This document shows, one piece after another, positions 19,088 to 27,960 of a stretch of DNA of 64,000 bases. The notes beneath the pieces are model-generated. The model was not told the DNA's origin and ran no database searches. It was given only the letters and a program-made list of their open reading frames with translations. Source of the stretch: Candidatus Enterococcus leclercqii (GTDB lineage Bacteria; Bacillota; Bacilli; Lactobacillales; Enterococcaceae). Position numbers and translations under genes: made by a program. Location: NCBI RefSeq assembly GCF_009933135.1, contig NZ_MAEH01000014.1, positions 620,001 through 684,000 on the forward strand, in the 5' to 3' direction. Position 1 is the stretch's first letter; every line of letters starts with the position of its first letter.

Positions 19088-19567
19088 ATGAAAATACCTA
19101 CCACTTTGAAGCATAAACCCGTAATCGTAGTCGAGAATTATGATCGTATCGATGGACACAACGCATTTGAAAGCGAAGCAAAAGGATTATCTTTAGGCTT
19201 GGCACAATGGAACGATCGGGGCAAGGTCGATATTTCTGGAAAAGTTTGGCGGTACACTGGTGAAAAATGGTCTCGCCAATCCGAAGAAATGCCTTTGACG
19301 CGAATTTTGGACATGGCCATTTTAGTGGCGCGGACAAATCTCTATTTTCAAGAAGCCTATCGCTATGAAAAATTCTATGATCCGGAAAACCCTGTCATTG
19401 ATATTCTGGGGTTACAGGGCAATCGAATGACAGTAGAGGTAGATACCGACAACCCCAAGATTGACGAAGATATCCTGATGTTTCATGATGCTCTTCAAAA
19501 AGACGGTGAATTGCTAGGAGAACGTTTCCGTACCTTAAAACGTCTGTTGGAAGAAGCTGGCTATTGA
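19088..19567 (+). CDS. Conserved protein, DUF6530-like, partner of the MoxR-VWA protein
   Basis: 159 residues, soluble, no signal or membrane segment. From memory it resembles DUF6530, a family of unknown function with the block EAKGLSLGLAQWNDRGKVDI; this could not be checked. Other visible features are VWRYTGEKWSRQSEEMP, a YRYEKFYDPENP stretch and an acidic C-terminal helix. It is the first gene of a two-gene unit, 91 bases before the fused MoxR-VWA gene, and is driven by the promoter and palindrome at 19023-19075. A role as substrate or adaptor of the ATPase is an inference from position only. Confidence 0.65.
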   Translation: MKIPTTLKHKPVIVVENYDRIDGHNAFESEAKGLSLGLAQWNDRGKVDISGKVWRYTGEKWSRQSEEMPLTRILDMAILVARTNLYFQEAYRYEKFYDPENPVIDILGLQGNRMTVEVDTDNPKIDEDILMFHDALQKDGELLGERFRTLKRLLEEAGY

Positions 19568-19658
19568 CAAGCAGACGCAGACAAAATTTACACACCAATT
19601 GCCGACACACACCTGAAACAAAATAAAATAACAGAGGCAAGGACAAGGAGCAATCATT

Positions 19659-21935
19659 ATGCAGACACCCTATTCCGTAACTGAAGGCCGGCCTTTCACC
19701 AAAGTCGAAAAGATGATGATTTGGCAAAAACCCGCCAGTCATCAAACCGGCGAGATTGAGCTGCGCTTAGCTTCCGAGATAAAAAATAATTGGAATGATC
19801 CAGAGCTGAAACTCTTCAATGTCTTACTGGAAGGCGATGCCGGTTCTGGTAAAACAGAGATGGCCAAGGCGCTTTCTTACCACTTACAACTACCCTATAC
19901 CAAAGTCACCTGTTTTGCTGATATGGACAAATCTGATGTTTTTGGTGCCTTATTACCAGTGGTGGCCGTTGATGAGGAAGAGGACAGTGAGTTGCTGGAA
20001 GCCATCTATCAAACGGACTCATTACAGGCTGTTCTAGAGCTGATCCAGCGACACTTTTCGATTTCGGCAGAAGTTGCCAAAGAAAAATTGGCGCAACTGG
20101 TAAATCGAATAGAAGAGACAGCTACGACAACGCCTGTCCAGTATAAATTTTATCCATCAGAGATTGTGCGAGCATTAGAAAAAGGCTACCTGCTGGAGAT
20201 TCAAGAACCCACCGTTATCAGAGATGCTTCTGTCTTAGTCGCTTTGAATTCCGCACTAGAAGCAAATGGTATGCTGAATATTCCCACTGGGATCATTCGC
20301 AGACATTCCGACTGTGTGATTGTAGTCACAGCTAACCGCAATTATCAAGGCAATCGGCCATTGAACGAATCTCTTCGTGACCGGATGCAACACGCAGAGA
20401 AAATGGATTTACCGCCTCTTGAAGTCATGGTAGAGCGGGGGAGAGTCAAAACTGGCTGTCAAGAGCTTGAAGCGATGACTGTAATGGCTCGAATCATTCG
20501 TTTATTAGAAGAAACGGCTAAAGCAAATGCAATTAAAGGTGTTGCTGGCATGCGTTCGTATTTTTACTGGGTGAACACGCTAAAGCAAGGACAACCTCCT
20601 CAAGAATCTATCTATCCCAAAGTTCTATACAAACTTACAACGGATCCTGACGAGCTGAAGATTCTAGAACAAGTATTAGAAACGAGTGGCTTGCTGTCAG
20701 AACTGATTGCGATTGTCTCAGGCCGACAACTGCGGGCATTTCGCGACCAACAAGCCGGTCGGCGTCTTTCCAAAGAAGAAGCCGCAGCTAGAAATATCAC
20801 AGAAGAGGCTGAAAATGGAACCTTGATTGCAGCTGATCCTGGAATTGAAGAAACAGCAGAAACAGGTAAAGCAGAAGGGGATACTGCCCAAAAGAGCCCC
20901 CAAGACAATGGAGCTGCAGCGTCTTTACCGGAGATTTCCTCTGAGAAAGCGACTGACACTGTCAGCCAAGCTGATGTAGGGATGACAGATCCTGACCAAG
21001 AGGATACGATTCACACCGGAGCAACTGCCCAAACAGAAGCGAATCTTGCCCAGCAAGAAAAACTCTTAAAAAAGCGGCTGAACCAAGAGGCACGTAAACT
21101 CTTCAAAAATACTATTCACGCCAAAGAAGGCCTCTTGATTCATCGACCACAATTGACCCATCTTGAACGTGAAGAAGGCCGTCTTTTGACTCGCGCTGTT
21201 CGACCTCAAGTTGAGACTGTTGTTAAACGACTAAAAGAGATTCTGGAAAATCAACAAAGTGACATTTATGGGAAAGGCAAGTTCACTGGGACGCGCTTTG
21301 ATGCCAGCAGGGTAGCTTACGGAGATTACCGAACTTTCGAGAAAAAGACACCCCCGCAAGACTCCCCTTCACTTGCTATCGCGTTACGCATCGACGAATC
21401 CGGTTCCATGGTGCGTGACGGTCGGATTGCAGCCGCTCGTTTGGCAGCTGTTGCTGTTGCCGAGTTTGCTACTGAGCTTGATTTGCCACTGATGATTTAT
21501 GGCGATACGGCAGATCTTTCGCAGCGAGAAAAAACTTCAATTTATTCATACAAAGAGTTCGGCGATAGTTTTACCGATTTACCTGCAAAATTAGCAGGAA
21601 TGAAGCCTCGCCAAAACAATCGTGATGGCGTACCATTGCGTTTACTCAGTGAGGCACTGGTCAAAGAAACGGCGACGACCAAACTGCTTATCTCAATTTC
21701 TGATGGTCAGCCGAAAGCCTTACCGGATTATACCGGTGAGAAGGCGAAAGAAGACATTCAGGGGGTCATTCACGACTACGAGCGTCAAGGGATTATCTAC
21801 CTTGCAGCTGCTATCGGGGAAGACCAGGAAACGATTCGCAATATTTATGGAGAAAACCGTTTTTTGGATATCAGCGATTTGAAAAAATTTCCAGAAGAGC
21901 TTGTGAAACTTTTGGCGCGCTACTTGGATAATTAA
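19659..21935 (+). CDS. Fused MoxR-type AAA+ ATPase and VWA domain protein
   Basis: 758 residues. The N-terminal AAA+ domain has Walker A GDAGSGKT (59-66), a MoxR-like FADMDKSDVFGALLP segment and VIVVTANRNYQGNRPLNESLRDR around sensor 1 and the arginine finger. A Glu/Ala/Thr-rich linker follows (about residues 370-470), then a basic helical region. The C-terminal VWA domain has the MIDAS motif Asp579-x-Ser581-x-Ser583 (RIDESGSMVRDGR) and the later SISDGQP. MoxR and VWA partners normally come as separate genes that insert metal or remodel protein complexes; here they are one chain. Substrate unknown. Confidence 0.82.
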   Translation: MQTPYSVTEGRPFTKVEKMMIWQKPASHQTGEIELRLASEIKNNWNDPELKLFNVLLEGDAGSGKTEMAKALSYHLQLPYTKVTCFADMDKSDVFGALLPVVAVDEEEDSELLEAIYQTDSLQAVLELIQRHFSISAEVAKEKLAQLVNRIEETATTTPVQYKFYPSEIVRALEKGYLLEIQEPTVIRDASVLVALNSALEANGMLNIPTGIIRRHSDCVIVVTANRNYQGNRPLNESLRDRMQHAEKMDLPPLEVMVERGRVKTGCQELEAMTVMARIIRLLEETAKANAIKGVAGMRSYFYWVNTLKQGQPPQESIYPKVLYKLTTDPDELKILEQVLETSGLLSELIAIVSGRQLRAFRDQQAGRRLSKEEAAARNITEEAENGTLIAADPGIEETAETGKAEGDTAQKSPQDNGAAASLPEISSEKATDTVSQADVGMTDPDQEDTIHTGATAQTEANLAQQEKLLKKRLNQEARKLFKNTIHAKEGLLIHRPQLTHLEREEGRLLTRAVRPQVETVVKRLKEILENQQSDIYGKGKFTGTRFDASRVAYGDYRTFEKKTPPQDSPSLAIALRIDESGSMVRDGRIAAARLAAVAVAEFATELDLPLMIYGDTADLSQREKTSIYSYKEFGDSFTDLPAKLAGMKPRQNNRDGVPLRLLSEALVKETATTKLLISISDGQPKALPDYTGEKAKEDIQGVIHDYERQGIIYLAAAIGEDQETIRNIYGENRFLDISDLKKFPEELVKLLARYLDN

Positions 21936-22004
21936 TTTTTAAACTATGAGAAGAATATAAAATTATTATGTAAACTCATGTTCGAAAATAATCAAAATCA
22001 AGTC

Positions 22005-22033
22005 TTGCAAATGTTTTTTTATTCAGCTACAGT
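22005..22033 (+). promoter_or_regulatory. Probable promoter of the first ABC exporter pair
   Basis: TTGCAA (22005-22010), 17-base spacer, TACAGT (22028-22033). A hairpin at 22053-22095 follows before the first gene. Confidence 0.5.
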
Positions 22034-22052
22034 TAATAGTAGACACGGTTGT

Positions 22053-22095
22053 AAAGAGACTCGGGACGTTTTTAGTCGCCGCGTCTCTTTCTTGT
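22053..22095 (+). terminator. Hairpin, possible attenuator, before the exporter operon
   Basis: AAAGAGAC pairs with GTCTCTTT, with an inner CGG/CCG; the downstream U-tract is poor (CTTGTT). It lies inside the 5' leader of the exporter genes. No leader ORF with a ribosome-binding site was found in front of it, so I rank it below the other attenuators. Confidence 0.4.
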
Positions 22096-22212
22096 TGAAT
22101 CAGAGGAGTTGCTACTAGTCGTCTGAAAACAAGCCGAGTTTTCGTATGCTTTTCTGCACGAAAGGTATTCATGTCTTTATACATTTGTTTTTATTCAGAA
22201 AGGAAGGACGCT

Positions 22213-23955
22213 ATGCTAAAAACACTCTTAGCCAATGTGGGGCAGTATAAAAAAGATTCAATTCTGACCCCTATCTATGTGGCAGGGGAAGTGGTGATGG
22301 ACGTCGTGATGCCTTTAATCATGGCTGCCATGATTGACCAAGGAATCGAAAAGGGCAACAGCAGCGCAATCTTAAAATACGGTGGCTTGTTATTTCTTTG
22401 CGGTCTTTTCGCATTGGTTTGCGGAACCATGGGCGCCAGAACAGCTGCAACTGCTTCAGCCGGCTTTGCCCGTAACTTACGCCGCAATATCTTTGACCGT
22501 ATCCAAAACTTCTCCTTTGCCAATATTGACCGCTTTTCAACAGCTGGCTTGATTACACGAATGACCACTGACGTCACCAACGTGCAAAATGCGTATCAGA
22601 TGATCATTCGAATGTTGGTCCGCAGTCCGTTGATCTTAATCTTTTCATTGACGATGGTTTCCATCATTAACGCCCAAATGGTGTTGATTTATTTGGCAGT
22701 CGTGCCGTTTTTGGCTATCGGGCTGGCCATTGTCATCCATTTTGCCCACCCATTGTTTATCAAAGTTTTTCATACTTATGACCACTTGAACAACGTGGTT
22801 CAGGAAAATTTACAAGGGATTCGTGTCGTGAAATCTTTTGTTCGAGAAAAGCAGCAAGAAAAAGTCTTTGGCGAGGTTTCTGAGAAAGTCTACAAAAATT
22901 TCACATTAGCTCAACGAATCGTCGCTTTTAATATGCCGCTGCTACAATTTTCCGTTTATACCTGTATGCTGCTGTTGTCTTGGCTGGGGGCACAGTTCAT
23001 CGTAGACAAAGGAACATTGACAACCGGTGAACTGGTCAGTATGTTCAATTATACGATGCAGATCCTGATGAGTTTGATGATGATCTCGATGGCGTTTGTT
23101 CAGATTTTGATTGCACGCACTTCAGCTGACCGAATCGTTGAAGTGCTTGATGAAAAAAGCAGCATCACCAATAAACCTGAGCCGCTTAAAGAAATTGCCG
23201 ATGGTAGCATTCAGTTCAAAGATGTCTGCTTTAGCTATGCTGATGATATGAACAAATTGGCATTGATTGATGTCGATTTACAAATCAATGCCGGTGAGGT
23301 CGTTGGGATTATCGGGGGCACTGGTAGCTCAAAATCCACACTAGTTCAATTGATTCCCCGACTTTATGATGTTACTCAGGGCGCGGTGCTGGTAGGGGGC
23401 CACGATGTGCGGGATTACGACATGGTCACACTCAGAGACCAAGTGTCGATGGTCCTGCAAAACAACGTTCTCTTCTCCGGTACTATTAAAGACAATCTTA
23501 AATGGGGAAATGAAAACGCCACTGATGAAGAAATTATCGCTGCTGCTAAAATCGCACAAGCAGATCCTTTTATTCAGGAATTTCCGGATAAATACGATAC
23601 GATGATTGCGCAAGGAGGCACCAATGTCTCTGGCGGACAAAAACAACGTCTGACCATTGCTCGTGCCCTTTTGAAAAAGCCTAAGATTCTGATCTTAGAT
23701 GACTCCACCAGTGCTGTTGATACCAAAACCGACCGCGAAATTCAGGCAGGATTGAAAGAAGCAATCCCTGGTACGACTACCATCATCATTGCCCAACGAA
23801 TCACATCAATTCAAGATGCTGATCGAATCATCGTGATGGATGACGGCCGCATTGACGGAATCGGTACGCACGAAGAACTTTTGGCGACAAATAAAATTTA
23901 TCAAGAAGTAAGTGACTCTCAAGAGAAAGGATTTGGGGAACATGTTGACGAATAA
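22213..23955 (+). CDS. Heterodimeric ABC multidrug exporter, degenerate-site subunit (EfrA/LmrC type)
   Basis: 580 residues: six-helix export domain (about 15-300) followed by an ATPase domain. Walker A is GGTGSSKST and the signature is VSGGQKQR. Walker B ends LILDDSTSAVD, with Asp in place of the catalytic Glu, which marks the inactive-site half of heterodimeric exporters such as LmrCD and EfrAB. ATG 22213 is used because GGAAGG lies 6 bases before it; the frame opens 14 codons earlier without a site. It overlaps the partner gene by 14 bases. Likely exports hydrophobic drugs or lipids. Confidence 0.87.
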   Translation: MLKTLLANVGQYKKDSILTPIYVAGEVVMDVVMPLIMAAMIDQGIEKGNSSAILKYGGLLFLCGLFALVCGTMGARTAATASAGFARNLRRNIFDRIQNFSFANIDRFSTAGLITRMTTDVTNVQNAYQMIIRMLVRSPLILIFSLTMVSIINAQMVLIYLAVVPFLAIGLAIVIHFAHPLFIKVFHTYDHLNNVVQENLQGIRVVKSFVREKQQEKVFGEVSEKVYKNFTLAQRIVAFNMPLLQFSVYTCMLLLSWLGAQFIVDKGTLTTGELVSMFNYTMQILMSLMMISMAFVQILIARTSADRIVEVLDEKSSITNKPEPLKEIADGSIQFKDVCFSYADDMNKLALIDVDLQINAGEVVGIIGGTGSSKSTLVQLIPRLYDVTQGAVLVGGHDVRDYDMVTLRDQVSMVLQNNVLFSGTIKDNLKWGNENATDEEIIAAAKIAQADPFIQEFPDKYDTMIAQGGTNVSGGQKQRLTIARALLKKPKILILDDSTSAVDTKTDREIQAGLKEAIPGTTTIIIAQRITSIQDADRIIVMDDGRIDGIGTHEELLATNKIYQEVSDSQEKGFGEHVDE

Positions 23956-25825
23956 TCAAAAAAGACCGGCTTCTTCGCCGATTAAGACCCTAAAACGTCT
24001 CTTGGGGATCATGTTCGGTGATTATAAATTACAGTTGATCATCGTACTGGTGATGATCTTGCTTTCAGCATTTGCCAATGTCCGTGGCGCACTGTTTTTG
24101 CAAACAGTTATTGACCAATATATCACACCACTAATTGGCACGAGTAACCCAAACTTTTCTGGATTGTTAAAAGCAATCATGCAGATGGCCTTGATTTACG
24201 TGATTGGCGTACTGGCAGGTTTGACTTACAATTTCATGATGGTTCGTATCAGTGAAGGAACGCAAAAGAAAATCCGCGATCAGATGTTCACGCATATGGA
24301 GTCACTGCCAATCCGTTACTTTGATCAAAACTCTCATGGGGATATCATGAGTCACTTCACCAATGATACTGACACTCTACGGCAAATGATTTCCCAAAGT
24401 ATTCCTAACCTGATGATGGCGATGGTAACCTTTGTCTCAGTTTTTATTGCCATGTTCACCCTCAGTATTCCTTTAACCTTATTTGTAATTGTTTCCGTCT
24501 TTTTGATGTTGAATGTCGTCCGTTTCATTTCCAAACGCAGTGGTCGCTTTTTTGGGGCCCAACAGCGGGATTTAGGAGCAGTAAACGGCTATATTGAAGA
24601 AATGATGCACGGGCAAAAAGTCGTTAAGGTTTTCAATCACGAAAAGCAGGCGATGGCAGATTTTGACGAACTAAATGATGCCCTGCAATCCAGTGCCACT
24701 CAAGCCAATGTAAACGCCAATCAGCTGATGCCGATTATGATGAACCTGTTGAATGTGCAATACATCCTCGTTGCTATCATTGGTGGGATGTTTGCAATCA
24801 ACGGAATCAGTGGGCTAACTGTGGGAATGATTGCTTCATTTCTACAGCTAAGCCGCTCTTTAAACGGTCCTATCAGCCAAATTTCTCAACAGATTAATTT
24901 CGTCATTATGGCGTTGGCAGGTGCTGACCGAATCTTTGGTTTGCTAGATGAAAAATCAGAGGACGACGAGGGCTACGTGACTCTAGTCAACGCCCAAGAA
25001 GTCAACGGTGTCATTACAGAGGCAAAAGAACGAACAGGCATGTGGGCTTGGAAACATCCTCACAAGGACGGCTCGGTTACTTATACGAAGCTGACCGGTG
25101 ACGTTGTCTTTGAAGATGTGGACTTTGGCTATGTTCCTAGCAACATTGTTCTTCATGACATCAATATCTATGCCAATCCTGGCCAGAAAGTCGCGTTTGT
25201 AGGGGCTACTGGTGCCGGCAAGACCACCATCACCAATTTGATCAATCGCTTTTACGATATTCAAGAGGGAAAGATTCGCTATGATGGTATCAATATCAAG
25301 AAAATCAAAAAAGATTCCCTGCGACGTTCATTAGGAATCGTGCTGCAAGATACCCACTTATTTACAGGAACCATTCGTGACAATATTCGTTTTGGTAAAC
25401 TGACCGCCACTGATGAGGAAGTGGAGGCGGCAGCCAAGTTGGCCAATGCGGATACGTTTATCCACCATCTCCCTGACGGCTACGAAACGGTTATCACTGG
25501 AGATGGAGAGGGGATTTCCCAAGGACAGCGACAGCTTTTGGCAATCGCACGAGCAGCTATTGCTGATCCGCCCGTAATGATTTTAGATGAAGCGACCTCC
25601 AGTATCGATACCCGAACCGAGCGAATCGTTCAGGAAGGGATGGATAAATTGATGAAAGGACGGACTGTTTTTGTGATTGCGCACCGATTGTCCACCATTC
25701 AAAACTCGGATGTCATCATGGTCTTAGATCACGGTCGAATCATCGAGCGCGGGGACCATGAGTCGCTCCTTGCTGAAAAAGGTCTTTATTACCAGCTGTA
25801 TACTGGAAAAGTTGAATTGGATTAA
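23942..25825 (+). CDS. Heterodimeric ABC multidrug exporter, active-site subunit (EfrB/LmrD type)
   Basis: 627 residues: six membrane helices, then an ATPase with Walker A GATGAGKTT, signature ISQGQRQ (Q in place of the second G), Walker B VMILDEATSSID with the catalytic Glu, and switch His in IAHRLS. An insert of about 40 residues (ALVNAQEVNG to SVTYTKLTG) between the membrane and ATPase domains is typical of this half. The start overlaps the end of the partner gene, so the two products are made together as a heterodimer. A strong terminator follows. Confidence 0.87.
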   Translation: MLTNNQKRPASSPIKTLKRLLGIMFGDYKLQLIIVLVMILLSAFANVRGALFLQTVIDQYITPLIGTSNPNFSGLLKAIMQMALIYVIGVLAGLTYNFMMVRISEGTQKKIRDQMFTHMESLPIRYFDQNSHGDIMSHFTNDTDTLRQMISQSIPNLMMAMVTFVSVFIAMFTLSIPLTLFVIVSVFLMLNVVRFISKRSGRFFGAQQRDLGAVNGYIEEMMHGQKVVKVFNHEKQAMADFDELNDALQSSATQANVNANQLMPIMMNLLNVQYILVAIIGGMFAINGISGLTVGMIASFLQLSRSLNGPISQISQQINFVIMALAGADRIFGLLDEKSEDDEGYVTLVNAQEVNGVITEAKERTGMWAWKHPHKDGSVTYTKLTGDVVFEDVDFGYVPSNIVLHDINIYANPGQKVAFVGATGAGKTTITNLINRFYDIQEGKIRYDGINIKKIKKDSLRRSLGIVLQDTHLFTGTIRDNIRFGKLTATDEEVEAAAKLANADTFIHHLPDGYETVITGDGEGISQGQRQLLAIARAAIADPPVMILDEATSSIDTRTERIVQEGMDKLMKGRTVFVIAHRLSTIQNSDVIMVLDHGRIIERGDHESLLAEKGLYYQLYTGKVELD

Positions 25826-25886
25826 TGTTTTTCAAAAAGTGATGACAACCGCTTTTTAAAACGGTCACTTCCCAAAAGTCACAAGT

Positions 25887-25936
25887 AAAAGACAAGTTCC
25901 TTCCGCTATTTTTTATGGAAGAGACTTGTCTTTTCA
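25887..25936 (+). terminator. Terminator after the exporter pair
   Basis: AAAAGACAAGT with inner CTTCC pairs with GGAAG and ACTTGTCTTTT. Strong, long stem. Confidence 0.88.
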
Positions 25937-26229
25937 ATTGTTGCATCTGCCTGTTAATATATCTTTCCTTTTCCTTGTTTAAGATGTTGAAATATTTGCC
26001 AGTTACCTTACCCTGAAAATTGTGCTGCATTTCTTTTAAATCTTATTCTGATTTAAACGTTTGATATGTCGGAATCTTTCCTGTAATACCTAGATTCAAA
26101 AATGACATATTTCAATTTAGATCGATTTTTGAGAAGCTAGTTTTGTAAACGCTATCCGAACGGTGAGCTTATAGATTCTCTCTACCGGGATAAAAAGATA
26201 GTTGAGGTGCTTGTTAAGGAGGTAACACT
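25935..26229. other. A/T-rich intergenic region before the second ABC pair
   Basis: No small precursor-peptide ORF with a ribosome-binding site was found. It holds an imperfect inverted repeat, ATATGTC...GACATAT with inner AATCT/AGATT (about 26065-26110), and a cre-like box at 26144-26157. Confidence 0.5.
26144..26157 (+). promoter_or_regulatory. Candidate cre (CcpA) site
   Basis: TGTAAACGCTATCC agrees with the cre consensus TGNAANCGNWNNCW at all but the last position. It lies 73 bases before the TTG start of the second ABC exporter pair. Catabolite control of that pair is inferred. Confidence 0.4.
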
Positions 26230-27960
26230 TTGATTTCGACCGCGTTTTTTTTATTAAGAGAATACCAAAGATTCCAATCGAAAAGATTACTCACTGAGCT
26301 GCTTTGGGGAGTGGTTTCAGCATTTATCTTAACTACGAGTACGATTTGGATTGTTTACCTCATTACGGAGGGCTATGAAAAGTCCGTGCCGGTCACTGCT
26401 GTCTTCAGTTCGATTGCCATTATCGCCGGCTTAACATTTATCCTAAATCAAGTAATGAACTACTATAACAAGGTTGTCAAAGAAAGGTATATGTTAGAAG
26501 CAAAGGCATACTTTGTCCAAAAAGTAATTAAAAAAACTGAAAATATTGATCTGGAAGCATTTTATTCCTCGAAGTTTCATGATTGCTATTCGCTAGTCTT
26601 TCAATGTGCCCAGGCAAAAATGGAAGAATCACTGGCGATTGTGTTCAATTTTATTTTTCAACTGATGGCACTGGTAAATGCTTTGGCCGCTGTAAGTTTA
26701 ATAAATCCAGCGCTACTCGGGTTTGCCATTTTCATTGTTCTTTCAACGATAGCTGGAAATAGCTTAAATAAAAGGCTATTCAAAAAGAATTCATCACTAA
26801 TCAATAGCGGAAGAAAACAAGAGCTGTTTTTTGAGACGCTCTTCCAGAAAGAAACCATTTTTGATTTACAAACAAGCGACATTGGCTCCTGTTTTCAGAA
26901 ATATCAGTCTGACAATACTAAGGAACGACTAGCGCTTACGAAAAGCAGTGCCCGCGCTTTAGTCCCATTAAAAATCATTGTTTCTCAAACTTCCATAAAT
27001 CTCATCTATATTTCAGCGTTACTTATCTCCTTGCTTTCATTTTATAAAATAGATGAATTTAAGGTGTCGGATTTTTCAATTCTGTTTAGTTCCGTGATTT
27101 TACTACTCTCTAGAATAAAAAATTGCTTCAAATGCTATGAGTCATTTGGTTCTAATCGGCCCTATATCGAAGCTTATCAAGACTTTGGCACTCAGAATAC
27201 CGTAAGAAAAAAGATAGCTGCGCCTTTCAAAAGTATTGCATTCGAGCAGGTGGACTATCAGTATCCCAGCTCTGAGACAGCTCTCCTAAAAAATGTAACA
27301 TTAACAATTAATCATGGCGATAAGATAGCAGTAATCGGGGAAAACGGCTCTGGAAAATCGACGTTTCTCAACTTGCTGTCGGGGGTATTGAAACCAACTG
27401 CTGGTGAAATTATTATAAATGAAAATTACAATACGAAAGCCTATGATTTATCCTCTTTTTCGAAAATTGTTCAGCAAGATTTCTTTTTGCCTTCGATTGC
27501 TTTAAAGGAAAATATTATGGGCACAAGTACCCATAACGAAAGATACAAAGACCTCATAAATGAAAGCTGGTTCTCCATTGATCAGAAGTATCTAAATAGG
27601 CCTTTCGGAAAGGAAGTCTCTGAAGAGGGGGTCATTCTTTCAGGTGGCGAGGCACAGAAAATTGCAATCGCTCGCGCATTGTTTTCCGACAAAGACATAC
27701 TGATTTTTGACGAAGCCACCTCCGCTATGGATAAGGTTTCTGAGAGACTGTTGTTTCAAAAACTGGCACGGACGCAACTAACCTGGATATTTAGCGTCCA
27801 TAATCAGGAACTTGCAAGATATGCCAATCGCATTTTTTACTTCAAAGCTGGCATCATTCAGGAATTTCGATCAATGCAAGAATACCATGCTTGGAGCAAA
27901 CAGGAAGTGAAAATGAGTACTGGAACTATCGAGGAGGATGCACATGGTGATTACCTTTAG
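26230..27960 (+). CDS. ABC half-exporter, first of a divergent pair, substrate unknown
   Basis: 576 residues. A TTG start follows a perfect AAGGAGGT (7 bases apart). The export domain (about residues 20-300) has little resemblance to the multidrug type. The ATPase has ENGSGKST, ILSGGEAQK, Walker B ILIFDEATSAMD and a His in FSVHNQE, so it should be active. There is no C39 peptidase domain, so it does not cleave a double-glycine leader. It overlaps the next gene by 23 bases. It is more A/T rich by eye than its neighbours, hinting at separate origin. Export of a peptide or modified product is possible but not shown. Confidence 0.75.
   Translation: MISTAFFLLREYQRFQSKRLLTELLWGVVSAFILTTSTIWIVYLITEGYEKSVPVTAVFSSIAIIAGLTFILNQVMNYYNKVVKERYMLEAKAYFVQKVIKKTENIDLEAFYSSKFHDCYSLVFQCAQAKMEESLAIVFNFIFQLMALVNALAAVSLINPALLGFAIFIVLSTIAGNSLNKRLFKKNSSLINSGRKQELFFETLFQKETIFDLQTSDIGSCFQKYQSDNTKERLALTKSSARALVPLKIIVSQTSINLIYISALLISLLSFYKIDEFKVSDFSILFSSVILLLSRIKNCFKCYESFGSNRPYIEAYQDFGTQNTVRKKIAAPFKSIAFEQVDYQYPSSETALLKNVTLTINHGDKIAVIGENGSGKSTFLNLLSGVLKPTAGEIIINENYNTKAYDLSSFSKIVQQDFFLPSIALKENIMGTSTHNERYKDLINESWFSIDQKYLNRPFGKEVSEEGVILSGGEAQKIAIARALFSDKDILIFDEATSAMDKVSERLLFQKLARTQLTWIFSVHNQELARYANRIFYFKAGIIQEFRSMQEYHAWSKQEVKMSTGTIEEDAHGDYL

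Noticed and set aside
23700-23720. Mutational damage in the first multidrug ABC subunit (Asp for catalytic Glu)
   Set aside because: The substitution is normal for the degenerate-site half of heterodimeric exporters; the partner has the Glu.
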